This document shows, piece after piece, positions 1 to 5,228 of a stretch of DNA of 5,228 nt. A program made the position numbers and the translations under genes. Source of the DNA: Alphaproteobacteria bacterium MarineAlpha10_Bin3 (GTDB lineage Bacteria; Pseudomonadota; Alphaproteobacteria; UBA8366; GCA-2717185); the NCBI GenBank assembly GCA_002937525.1, contig PTKA01000140.1:1-5228 (forward strand). The letters are read 5' to 3'. How positions within the stretch are numbered: position 1 is the first letter of the stretch; every line of letters starts with the position of its first letter. The notes under the pieces were generated by a model. That model searched no databases and was not told the DNA's origin. It was given only the letters and a program-made list of their open reading frames with translations.

Positions 1-1767
1 GAGGATCGTCTCGACCCCGCCGCCGATCAATTTAGCGACCAGAATTCCGTCGATGCGGGCATCGGGCTCGGCCTTTCGCGCACTGGCCAGGATCTCGCCG
101 TAGGCCTTGCGCACGGCGGATTGCGAGCCGAGATTCAGTTTGACGCCGCCGATTTCGGTTTTGTGCAGGATATCGGGCGAGACGATCTTCATCACCACCG
201 GGAAACCGATGGCGGCCGCCTTCTTGGCCGCATCGGCCGGCGAGCTGGCCAGGCTTTCGCGCGCCGCCGGCACGCCGGCACGCTTCAGCAGGCGCTTGGC
301 TTCGTATTCGTTCAAGGCGCGTTTTGGCATACGGGGCGTCTTGGCCGGGATCGCCGGCGGGGCCGGGAGTTTGCGCTGAAAGCCGGCATGAAGGCGGGCG
401 AGGGCGGACAGCGCAAAGATGGTTTGGGCCGGGTCCTCGAAGGCAAGGATGCCTTCGGCTTCGATCTTGCGCAGGTTTTTCGGGTCGCCAAAAATCGACA
501 GCGCCATCGGCCGGTCGGGAAATTTCTTGCGGATCGGCCGGATCGCTTCCAGCAGCTTGTCGGTCAGCGCATCGGAAAACGCGAAGCTGGTGAAGAACGA
601 CGCGATGGAATCGTAATTGCCTTCGCTTAACATCGCATCGAAATTCTTGGTCAGCAGCGACCAGTCATTATAGAACATCGCCGTCGTGTCGACCGGGTTG
701 CGGGTCCCGGCAAAGGGGATCAGTTTCTTGAGCCGCGCCTGCGTCTTCGCCGGCATCGGCGCCACGTCAAGATCGACATCGGCGGCGGCGTCGGCCATCA
801 GCACCCCGGCGCCACCGGAAATGGTGACGATACCCAGCCGCTTGCCCTTGGGATATTGCCCGAACGAACAGGCATAGCCGATATCGACCAGTTCGCGCGC
901 GGTGCGGGCGCGGTGGACGTTGAAATGCTTGAAGACGGCTTCGTAGACATCGTTGGACCCGGCCAGCGACGCGGTGTGCGAGGCGACGGCATGGGCGCCG
1001 ATATCGGAATTGCCGACCTTCATCATCACCACCGGCTTGCCATTGGCATGGGCGATGGCGAGCGCTTCGTAGAGCCGCTCTGCGTCGCGGCAGCCTTCCA
1101 TATAGCCAAGGATGACCTTGGTGTCCTTGTCCTCGGCGTAGAACCGCACGCAGTCGGCGAATTCCACGTCGCATTCATTGCCGGTGGTGGCCCAGTAGCT
1201 GAAGCCGCAGCCGCGTTCGCGCGCCAGGGCGAAGAAATGCGCGCCGAACGCGCCGCTCTGGCTGACGATGCCGATTGGCCCGGTCTTGGGGCGGACCATT
1301 TCCACCGACGACGAAAACGTCGACCAGGAACGGTCGCGGACGCTGAAAATGCCCAGGCAATTCGGGCCCATGATCCGCATGCCGGATTCACGCGCGATTT
1401 CGCTCAACCGTTCCTGCATGGCGATCCCGTCGGCGCTCATCTCGGCGAAACCGGACGTAAAGGCGACGATCGACTTGACGCCCTTGGCGGCGCACTCTTG
1501 GGCGACCTGCACGGCGAGGCGTGCCGGCACCGCCATTATCGCCTGATCGACCGTGCCCTTGATATCGCCGACCGACGCATAGGCTGGCAGGCCCTGCACG
1601 GTTTCATGGTTTGGGTTTACCGGATAGATCTTGCCGCCGAAGCCGAAATCCTTGAGCAGCCGAACCGGCTTCCCGCCAATCCGCGCCGGATCGCCGGAAG
1701 CGCCGAGAATGGCGATCGAGCGCGGGCGAAACAGCGGCCGGAGGCTGTCATAGAATTGCGTGGTCAT
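1..1767 (-). CDS. ADP-forming acyl-CoA synthetase (acetate--CoA ligase family), C-terminus cut by window edge
   Basis: It converts a carboxylic acid, CoA and ATP to acyl-CoA, ADP and phosphate through a phosphohistidine, in the cytoplasm. Reading from 1767 to base 1 gives 589 open codons with no stop. Residues ~10-140 are a Rossmann CoA-binding domain (LFRPRSIAILGAS, then GGKIYPVNP). Residues ~160-300 are a succinyl-CoA-ligase-like domain (GPIGIVSQSGAFG), with the probable phosphorylated His264 in SHTASLAGS and a conserved Glu224 in GYMEG. A third alpha/beta domain follows to ~460, then a Pro/Ala-rich linker (~466-482). An ATP-grasp domain begins near 485, with the expected second histidine, His535, in ILHKTEIGGVK. 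Family members usually have about 700 residues, so roughly 100-130 are missing. The start is fixed by an in-frame TGA at 1785-1783; the Shine-Dalgarno is weak (CAGGG at 1782-1778). Alpha and beta parts are fused, as is common in bacteria. Substrate is unknown; characterised relatives use acetate, aryl acids or pimelate (PauA). Confidence 0.95.
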   Translation of the reverse strand, partial: MTTQFYDSLRPLFRPRSIAILGASGDPARIGGKPVRLLKDFGFGGKIYPVNPNHETVQGLPAYASVGDIKGTVDQAIMAVPARLAVQVAQECAAKGVKSIVAFTSGFAEMSADGIAMQERLSEIARESGMRIMGPNCLGIFSVRDRSWSTFSSSVEMVRPKTGPIGIVSQSGAFGAHFFALARERGCGFSYWATTGNECDVEFADCVRFYAEDKDTKVILGYMEGCRDAERLYEALAIAHANGKPVVMMKVGNSDIGAHAVASHTASLAGSNDVYEAVFKHFNVHRARTARELVDIGYACSFGQYPKGKRLGIVTISGGAGVLMADAAADVDLDVAPMPAKTQARLKKLIPFAGTRNPVDTTAMFYNDWSLLTKNFDAMLSEGNYDSIASFFTSFAFSDALTDKLLEAIRPIRKKFPDRPMALSIFGDPKNLRKIEAEGILAFEDPAQTIFALSALARLHAGFQRKLPAPPAIPAKTPRMPKRALNEYEAKRLLKRAGVPAARESLASSPADAAKKAAAIGFPVVMKIVSPDILHKTEIGGVKLNLGSQSAVRKAYGEILASARKAEPDARIDGILVAKLIGGGVETIL

Positions 1768-1825
1768 CGTGAACGGACCCTGTCAGATGTTGGGGGCAAG
1801 AGGGGCGGAGATGGATTCCAGCGGC

Positions 1826-1858
1826 GTATTGTCATCATCCCGCCCGACAAGACAATAC
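1826..1858. repeat. 8-bp perfect inverted repeat with extra TTGTC/GACAA copies in the synthetase leader
   Basis: GTATTGTC at 1826-1833 is matched exactly by its complement GACAATAC at 1851-1858, with 17 bases between. Further GACAA copies lie at 1846-1850 and 1868-1872, giving four TTGTC/GACAA elements in 44 bases. It lies 59-91 bases upstream of the synthetase start and downstream of the candidate promoter. It could be an operator for a dimeric repressor, or a stem-loop in the leader RNA (8 pairs, 17-base loop). The arms and spacings are seen; the function is inference. Confidence 0.5.
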
Positions 1859-1899
1859 CGATTCAGCGACAAATTGCCGCTAAACCGCCGTTTTTTCGC

Positions 1900-1928
1900 C
1901 TAATACGGACCTTTTTCGCTTCTTGCAA
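1900..1928 (-). promoter_or_regulatory. Candidate sigma-70 promoter for the acyl-CoA synthetase gene
   Basis: On the minus strand a -35 TTGCAA (1928-1923) and a -10 TATTAG (1905-1900) are separated by exactly 17 bases. Each matches the consensus at 4 of 6 positions. Transcription would start near 1893, leaving a leader of about 126 bases before the ATG at 1767. The A-rich spacer and flank are unlike the GC-rich surroundings, which supports a regulatory role. The call rests on motif matching only. Confidence 0.42.
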
Positions 1929-1960
1929 GCGCTCAACCGCGCATTGGAGCGGTTGGGCGC
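1929..1960 (-). terminator. Stem-loop 39 bases past the acyl-CoA dehydrogenase stop; possible terminator or insulator
   Basis: Arms at 1929-1940 and 1949-1960 form a 12-position stem around an 8-base loop. In minus-strand RNA there is a 7-pair CAACCGC/GCGGTTG core, then one C-A mismatch, then four more GC pairs. In plus-strand RNA the mismatch becomes a G-U pair. Position just after the dehydrogenase gene fits transcript termination or 3'-end protection. No U-run follows, so it is not a textbook intrinsic terminator. The candidate promoter of the next gene begins at the adjoining base. Confidence 0.4.
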
Positions 1961-1998
1961 CCGGCGTTCGCCATCGGAACAGCGGGCAAAACCCAACC

Positions 1999-3156
1999 CT
2001 AACCGGCGGCCTTTATCATCTGGCGCGCAATGATGCGCTGATGGATTTGCGACGTGCCCTCGAAAATCCGGAACAGCCGCACATCGCGGTACAGGCGCGA
2101 TACGATATGGCCATCCATATAGCCCGCACCGCCCAGAATCTGCACCGCGCGGTCGGCCACCCGGCAGACCATTTCCGAGGCGAACAGCTTGCAGCAGGAC
2201 ATCGCATCCAGCGGCCGTGCGCCGGCATCGATGTCGCGCGCGGTCTCCAGCACCATGGCGCGGGCGGCCAGCGCCTCCGCCCGGCTGTCGGCCAGCATGT
2301 TCTGGACCGACTGGAATTCGGCAATCGGCTGGCCGAATTGCCGGCGCGCCATGGCATGGCTCAATGCTTCGGCGATCAAGCGTTCCGCCTGGCCGACGCA
2401 GGTCGCGGCGACATGGATGCGCGCGGTATTGATCCCGGCCATCGCGTTCTTGAAACCCTGGCCCTCTTCCTCGCCAAGCAAGGCGGCAGCGGGGATGCGG
2501 CAATCGTTGAAGAAGACGTCGCTGGTATGGGATGCGTGCTGCCCCATCTTGGCGTCGATGGGGCCGGTCGAAAGGCCCGCCGTCCCGGCTTCGACCAGAA
2601 ACGCGGATATGCCGCTGGACCCGGATTGCGCCGGCCCGGTCCGGGCCATCACCACGAATAGATCGGCTTCCGGCGCGTTGGTGATGTAGCATTTCTGGCC
2701 GTCCAGGACGTAATCGCCGCCATCCAGGCGCGCCCGCGTCGTGATCGCGCCGGCGTCGGAACCGGCTCCCGGTTCGGTCAACGCAAAGGACGCGGTCATC
2801 GCGCCGCTGGCCAGCTTCGGCAAATAGGTTTCGCATTGTTCGCGCCGTCCGTTGAACAGGATCGCTTGCGAGGCCAGGCCGAGCGTGGTCGAAAACCGCG
2901 CGCGATACGCGGCCGAAGTCTGGGTAAACTCGAACGTCGTGCGCACCTGCTGTTCCATCGACAGGCCGAGCCCGCCATATTGTTGTGGAATGGTCATGCC
3001 AAACAGGCCCAGCTCGCGCATTTGTTCGACGATGGGTTCAGGAATTTCGCCGGTATCGTCGATCTCCAGTTCGGCCGGTTTCAGCTTCTCGTTGGTGAAA
3101 CGGCGGATGGTGTCGAGAAATTGGGTGAAATCGGCCTCGTTGACACTGTCTGGCAT
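1999..3156 (-). CDS. Acyl-CoA dehydrogenase (FAD-dependent)
   Basis: It introduces the trans-2,3 double bond into an acyl-CoA, passing electrons from FAD to electron-transferring flavoprotein. The 385 residues are the normal length for a soluble tetrameric family member. The N-terminal helical domain spans ~1-120, with the conserved GLFGMTIPQQYGGLG at 50-64. The middle beta domain carries the FAD/substrate signature ALTEPGAGSDAGA (125-137), and DGQKCYITNA follows at 152-161. In the C-terminal helical domain, RRQFGQPIAEFQ (271-282) and QILGGAGYM (339-347) contact FAD across subunits. The catalytic base is Glu366 in RIFEGTSQIHQRIIAR, the MCAD-type position. The start is fixed by an in-frame TGA at 3162-3160 and a good AAGGA site. 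It is divergent from the hydroxyacyl-CoA dehydrogenase gene and upstream of the synthetase on the same strand. The usual PVER after GGxGY is IVSR here. Chain length and branching preference cannot be read from the sequence. Confidence 0.97.
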   Translation of the reverse strand: MPDSVNEADFTQFLDTIRRFTNEKLKPAELEIDDTGEIPEPIVEQMRELGLFGMTIPQQYGGLGLSMEQQVRTTFEFTQTSAAYRARFSTTLGLASQAILFNGRREQCETYLPKLASGAMTASFALTEPGAGSDAGAITTRARLDGGDYVLDGQKCYITNAPEADLFVVMARTGPAQSGSSGISAFLVEAGTAGLSTGPIDAKMGQHASHTSDVFFNDCRIPAAALLGEEEGQGFKNAMAGINTARIHVAATCVGQAERLIAEALSHAMARRQFGQPIAEFQSVQNMLADSRAEALAARAMVLETARDIDAGARPLDAMSCCKLFASEMVCRVADRAVQILGGAGYMDGHIVSRLYRDVRLFRIFEGTSQIHQRIIARQMIKAAG

Positions 3157-3165
3157 GGGTCAAGT

Positions 3166-3170
3166 TCCTT
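3166..3170 (-). promoter_or_regulatory. Ribosome binding site for the acyl-CoA dehydrogenase
   Basis: AAGGA on the minus strand, 9 bases before the ATG at 3156. With the in-frame TGA at 3162-3160 it fixes the start, because no longer reading is possible. Confidence 0.8.
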
Positions 3171-3186
3171 GTTGGACGAAATGTTG

Positions 3187-3216
3187 TTGTGTTGCAGCAA
3201 GTCCGGCGGCTACATT
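3187..3216 (+). promoter_or_regulatory. Candidate promoter for the hydroxyacyl-CoA dehydrogenase/thiolase operon
   Basis: A -35-like TTGTGT (3187-3192, 3 of 6 matches) and a -10-like TACATT (3211-3216, 4 of 6) are 18 bases apart. Transcription would begin near 3223, about 29 bases before the ATG. The short palindrome TTGCAGCAA (3192-3200) sits at the start of the spacer, a natural place for a repressor. The motif is weak, but a promoter must lie in this 95-base gap or inside the divergent gene. Confidence 0.3.
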
Positions 3217-3241
3217 CTGCGCCGCAAATTCCGAGGGACAA
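3214..3241 (-). promoter_or_regulatory. Candidate promoter for the acyl-CoA dehydrogenase gene
   Basis: On the minus strand a -35 TTGTCC (3241-3236) and a -10 CAGAAT (3219-3214), each matching 4 of 6, are 16 bases apart. The start site would be near 3207, giving a leader of about 50 bases. Its -10 overlaps the -10 proposed for the plus-strand operon. Low confidence; motif matching only. Confidence 0.28.
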
Positions 3242-3245
3242 AGGG
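3240..3245 (+). promoter_or_regulatory. Ribosome binding site for the 3-hydroxyacyl-CoA dehydrogenase
   Basis: AAAGGG six bases before the ATG at 3252. It decides the start: the next in-frame ATG (residue 11, just before the NAD-binding motif) has no Shine-Dalgarno sequence upstream. Confidence 0.75.
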
Positions 3246-3251
3246 TGAAAT

Positions 3252-4778
3252 ATGGCGACTGATCCAAGCAGCGAATCATTCATGGTGGGGGTTCTTGGCG
3301 CCGGGGCGATGGGCCGGGGGATTGCCCAGGTCGCCGCCGCCGGCGGCATGCGGGTGCGGCTTTACGACCTCAACCAGGACGCCGTCGCCGATGCGCTGCA
3401 CTTCATCGCCAGCATGTTCACTCGCGCCGCGCAAAAAGGCCGCATGAGCGACGCCGACGCCGACGCCGCCACCGCGCGCATCGAACCGCTGACCGGCATG
3501 GACGGGTTCGCCGGCTGCGACGTGGTGATCGAAGCGGTGGTCGAAAATCTCGACGTCAAGCACAAGGTCTTCGCCGCACTCGAAGACATCGTGGCCGCGG
3601 ACGTAATCCTGGCTTCCAACACCTCATCGCTATCGGTGACGACGATTGCGTCCCAATGCCGTAATCCGGAACGCGTGGTGGGCTTCCACTTCTTCAACCC
3701 GGTGCCGCTGATGCCGCTGGTCGAGGTCATCGCCGGGGTACTGACGCTGGACCGGGTCTGCGACACGATGATGGCGGTTGGCCGGCGGATGACGCGCGAA
3801 CCGGTCCGGGTCAACGACGCGCCGGGTTTCCTGGTCAATCAGGTCGGCCGCGGCTTCAACATCGAAGCCGCCCACATGGTGCAGGAAGGCGTCGCCGACA
3901 CCGTGTCGATCGACCGCATCATGCGCGACGCCGCCGGCTTCCGCATGGGGCCGTTCCAACTGATGGATCTGACCGGGCTGGACGTGACCCATCCGGCGAC
4001 GGCGTTGATCTATGAACAGACGTTCCATGAACCCCGCTTCCGTCCGGCGATGATGATGGCGGCCCGGGCCGCGGCCGGCCGGCTTGGCCGCAAGACCGGG
4101 GCCGGGTTCTACAGCTATGAAGACGGCAAGATGCTGGCGGACGACGAAATGCCGGCTCCCGCCTATGACGACCGCCCGGTCTGGGTCAGCGCGCTCGAGG
4201 CCGACGGCCACGCCATGGTGAGCACGGCACTCAAGGACGCCGGCGCGACAATCGACGACGGCGACACGCCTGACCCGGATTCGCTGATCCTGGTCACGCC
4301 GATTGGCGACGACGCGACGGCCAGCGCGGTCGATCAAGGGCTCGATGCGCGGCGCACGGTTGCCGTCGATACGGTGATCGGTTTTGCGCGGCGGCGCACC
4401 TTGATGACCACGCCGATCACCGATCCGGCGTACCGGGACGCGGCGCACGGCGTGCTGGGCGGCGGCGAAGTGAAGGCCACCGTGGTCCGCGACGGACCCG
4501 GCTTCGTTGCCCAGCGCATCGTCTCGACGATCTGCAATACCGGCTGTGCGGTCGCCCAGATGGGCATCGCCTCGCCCAAAGACATCGACAAGGCGGTGAC
4601 GCTCGGGCTCAATTTTCCGTACGGCCCGCTGACGTTTGGCGATAGAGTGGGGCCAGACAGGATTTTGCGGATACTCGAAGCCATCCATGGCCTCACCCGC
4701 GACCCGCGCTACCGGCCGAACCCGTGGCTTATCCGCCGCGCCAGGCTGGGCGTCTCGCTGCTGACGCCGGACACTTGA
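3252..4778 (+). CDS. 3-hydroxyacyl-CoA dehydrogenase, two-domain PaaH/PaaC type
   Basis: It oxidises (3S)-hydroxyacyl-CoA to 3-oxoacyl-CoA with NAD+. The N-terminal Rossmann domain has GAGAMG at 16-21 and Asp39 at the end of the second strand, favouring NAD over NADP. Catalytic residues align with human HADH by both motif and spacing: Ser125 (NTSSLS), His146 (GFHFFNP), Glu158 (LVEVI) and Asn196 (PGFLVN). The first C-terminal domain ends near 289 (GRLGRKTGAGFYSY). A poorly conserved segment (~305-405) leads to a second C-terminal-type domain (~412-498) with PGFVAQR, LGLNFPYGPL and DPRYRP. There the catalytic Asn position is Gln421, so this half is probably structural. At 508 residues it is full length for the PaaH group (E. 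coli PaaH is 475), and its tail matches that protein closely. No enoyl-CoA hydratase domain is fused. It forms an operon with the thiolase 17 bases downstream. Acting on 3-hydroxyadipyl-CoA is possible, but general short- or medium-chain substrates are equally likely. Confidence 0.95.
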   Translation: MATDPSSESFMVGVLGAGAMGRGIAQVAAAGGMRVRLYDLNQDAVADALHFIASMFTRAAQKGRMSDADADAATARIEPLTGMDGFAGCDVVIEAVVENLDVKHKVFAALEDIVAADVILASNTSSLSVTTIASQCRNPERVVGFHFFNPVPLMPLVEVIAGVLTLDRVCDTMMAVGRRMTREPVRVNDAPGFLVNQVGRGFNIEAAHMVQEGVADTVSIDRIMRDAAGFRMGPFQLMDLTGLDVTHPATALIYEQTFHEPRFRPAMMMAARAAAGRLGRKTGAGFYSYEDGKMLADDEMPAPAYDDRPVWVSALEADGHAMVSTALKDAGATIDDGDTPDPDSLILVTPIGDDATASAVDQGLDARRTVAVDTVIGFARRRTLMTTPITDPAYRDAAHGVLGGGEVKATVVRDGPGFVAQRIVSTICNTGCAVAQMGIASPKDIDKAVTLGLNFPYGPLTFGDRVGPDRILRILEAIHGLTRDPRYRPNPWLIRRARLGVSLLTPDT

Positions 4779-4781
4779 CCC

Positions 4782-4788
4782 AAGGGAG
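4782..4788 (+). promoter_or_regulatory. Ribosome binding site for the thiolase
   Basis: AAGGGAG seven bases before the ATG at 4796, within the 17-base gap after the dehydrogenase stop. It is the best Shine-Dalgarno sequence in the window and confirms the thiolase start. Confidence 0.85.
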
Positions 4789-4795
4789 ACATTCA

Positions 4796-5228
4796 ATGCT
4801 CGATGCTTATCTATATGGCGGCAAACGGTCCGCTTTTGGCCGCCACGGCGGCGTCATGGCCCGGGTCCGTCCCGACGACATGCTGGGCAGCGTCATCCGC
4901 GACGCGATTGCCGATACCGCGTTCAAGGGCGAGGATTTCGACGATGTCATCATCGGCTGCGGCAACCAGGCCGGCGAAGACAGCCGCTGCGTCGCCCGCC
5001 ATGCCGGTCTGCTGGCCGGTCTGCCGATTGAAGTGCCGGGACAGGTGATCCAGCGCAACTGCGCCAGCGGGCTTAGCGCCATCATCGCCGCCGCGCACGC
5101 CACCACGGTGGGCGAAGGCGACCTGTTCATCGCCGGCGGGGTTGAGAGCATGACCCGCGCGCCGACCGTGGTCGGCAAGTCGGAAACCGCGTTCAGCACC
5201 AAGATCGACGCCTATGATTCGGCGATTG
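4796..5228 (+). CDS. Acetyl-CoA acyltransferase (thiolase), PaaJ/PcaF-like, C-terminus cut by window edge
   Basis: It cleaves 3-oxoacyl-CoA with CoA to acetyl-CoA and a shortened acyl-CoA, the last beta-oxidation step. The 144 visible residues cover about the first third of a protein that is normally near 390-400. The opening YLYGGKRSAFGRHGG is the thiolase N-terminus. CGNQAGEDSRCVARHAGLLA (55-74) is very like the same stretch of beta-ketoadipyl-CoA thiolases. The nucleophile is Cys89 in QRNCASGL, and IAGGVESMTRAP (112-123) is the family signature. The C-terminal active-site His and Cys (GHP and CxGxG motifs) are outside the window. Its placement directly behind the hydroxyacyl-CoA dehydrogenase indicates consecutive steps. 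PaaJ and PcaF have NRLCGSG or NRLCASG where this has QRNCASG, so a broader 3-oxoacyl-CoA thiolase is also possible. Confidence 0.94.
   Translation, partial: MLDAYLYGGKRSAFGRHGGVMARVRPDDMLGSVIRDAIADTAFKGEDFDDVIIGCGNQAGEDSRCVARHAGLLAGLPIEVPGQVIQRNCASGLSAIIAAAHATTVGEGDLFIAGGVESMTRAPTVVGKSETAFSTKIDAYDSAI

Noticed and set aside
121..630. 169-codon plus-strand open frame
   Set aside because: It is antisense to the ATP-grasp/linker part of the synthetase and shows no recognisable motif.
1..1767. Possible pseudogene or frameshift in the synthetase, since its reading has no stop in the window
   Set aside because: The frame is continuous for 589 codons with all expected motifs in order. The missing end is due to the window edge only.
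1891..1920. T-runs on the plus strand as an intrinsic terminator
   Set aside because: No plus-strand gene ends upstream, and no stem directly precedes the T-runs. On the minus strand they are A-runs, so they fit promoter DNA better.
856..2661. 601-codon plus-strand open frame, the longest in the window
   Set aside because: It lies antisense to the synthetase and acyl-CoA dehydrogenase genes, both of which have clear family motifs. Its product is a His/Arg/Asp/Gly-rich sequence with no recognisable domain, as expected from the opposite strand of GC-rich codons. It also crosses the intergenic gap, which only shows that stop codons are scarce in this frame.
1880..2836. 318-codon minus-strand open frame
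   Set aside because: It is in another frame of the acyl-CoA dehydrogenase gene, which is full length and intact in its own frame. The alternative product is Arg-rich and has no family features.
3630..4796. 388-codon minus-strand open frame
   Set aside because: It is antisense to the 3-hydroxyacyl-CoA dehydrogenase, is very rich in Arg, His and Asp, and has no motif. It is a composition shadow.
4807..5202. 131-codon minus-strand open frame over the thiolase
   Set aside because: The plus strand here encodes the thiolase N-terminus with its active-site Cys and a strong ribosome binding site. The reverse frame has no motif.

Overview
The window carries four protein-coding genes in two divergent pairs. 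All four belong to activation and beta-oxidation-type breakdown of an organic acid. The base composition is GC-rich (low-to-mid 60s percent by eye), with strong preference for G or C at third codon positions. Protein styles such as a fused ADP-forming acyl-CoA synthetase, a 500-residue PaaH-type dehydrogenase and a PaaJ/PcaF-type thiolase suggest a proteobacterium, probably an alphaproteobacterium. That placement is inference, since no marker gene is present.

Minus strand (reading right to left): an acyl-CoA dehydrogenase (3156 to 1999) is followed, after a 231-base gap, by an ADP-forming acyl-CoA synthetase that starts at 1767 and runs off the left edge (589 residues visible). The gap holds a strong stem-loop, a candidate sigma-70 promoter and a group of short inverted and direct repeats. 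The synthetase may therefore have its own regulated transcript rather than only reading through from the dehydrogenase gene.

Plus strand: a full-length two-domain 3-hydroxyacyl-CoA dehydrogenase (3252-4778) is followed 17 bases later by a thiolase that starts at 4796 and is cut by the right edge. The two are almost certainly co-transcribed. The 95-base space between the divergent pairs (3157-3251) holds clear ribosome binding sites for both genes and candidate divergent promoters whose -10 boxes would overlap.

Together the products would activate an acid to its CoA thioester (ATP to ADP), desaturate it at carbons 2-3 (electrons to ETF), oxidise the 3-hydroxyacyl-CoA with NAD+, and cleave the 3-oxoacyl-CoA with CoA. 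The one missing step is an enoyl-CoA hydratase, which is not in the window and may lie beyond either edge. The last two enzymes resemble the phenylacetate-pathway pair PaaH and PaaJ, so dicarboxylyl-CoA intermediates such as adipyl- or pimelyl-CoA are a reasonable but unproven substrate guess. I see no mobile element, RNA gene, CRISPR array or clearly new system. The most interesting material is in the two intergenic regions. No gene-free stretch exceeds 300 bases.
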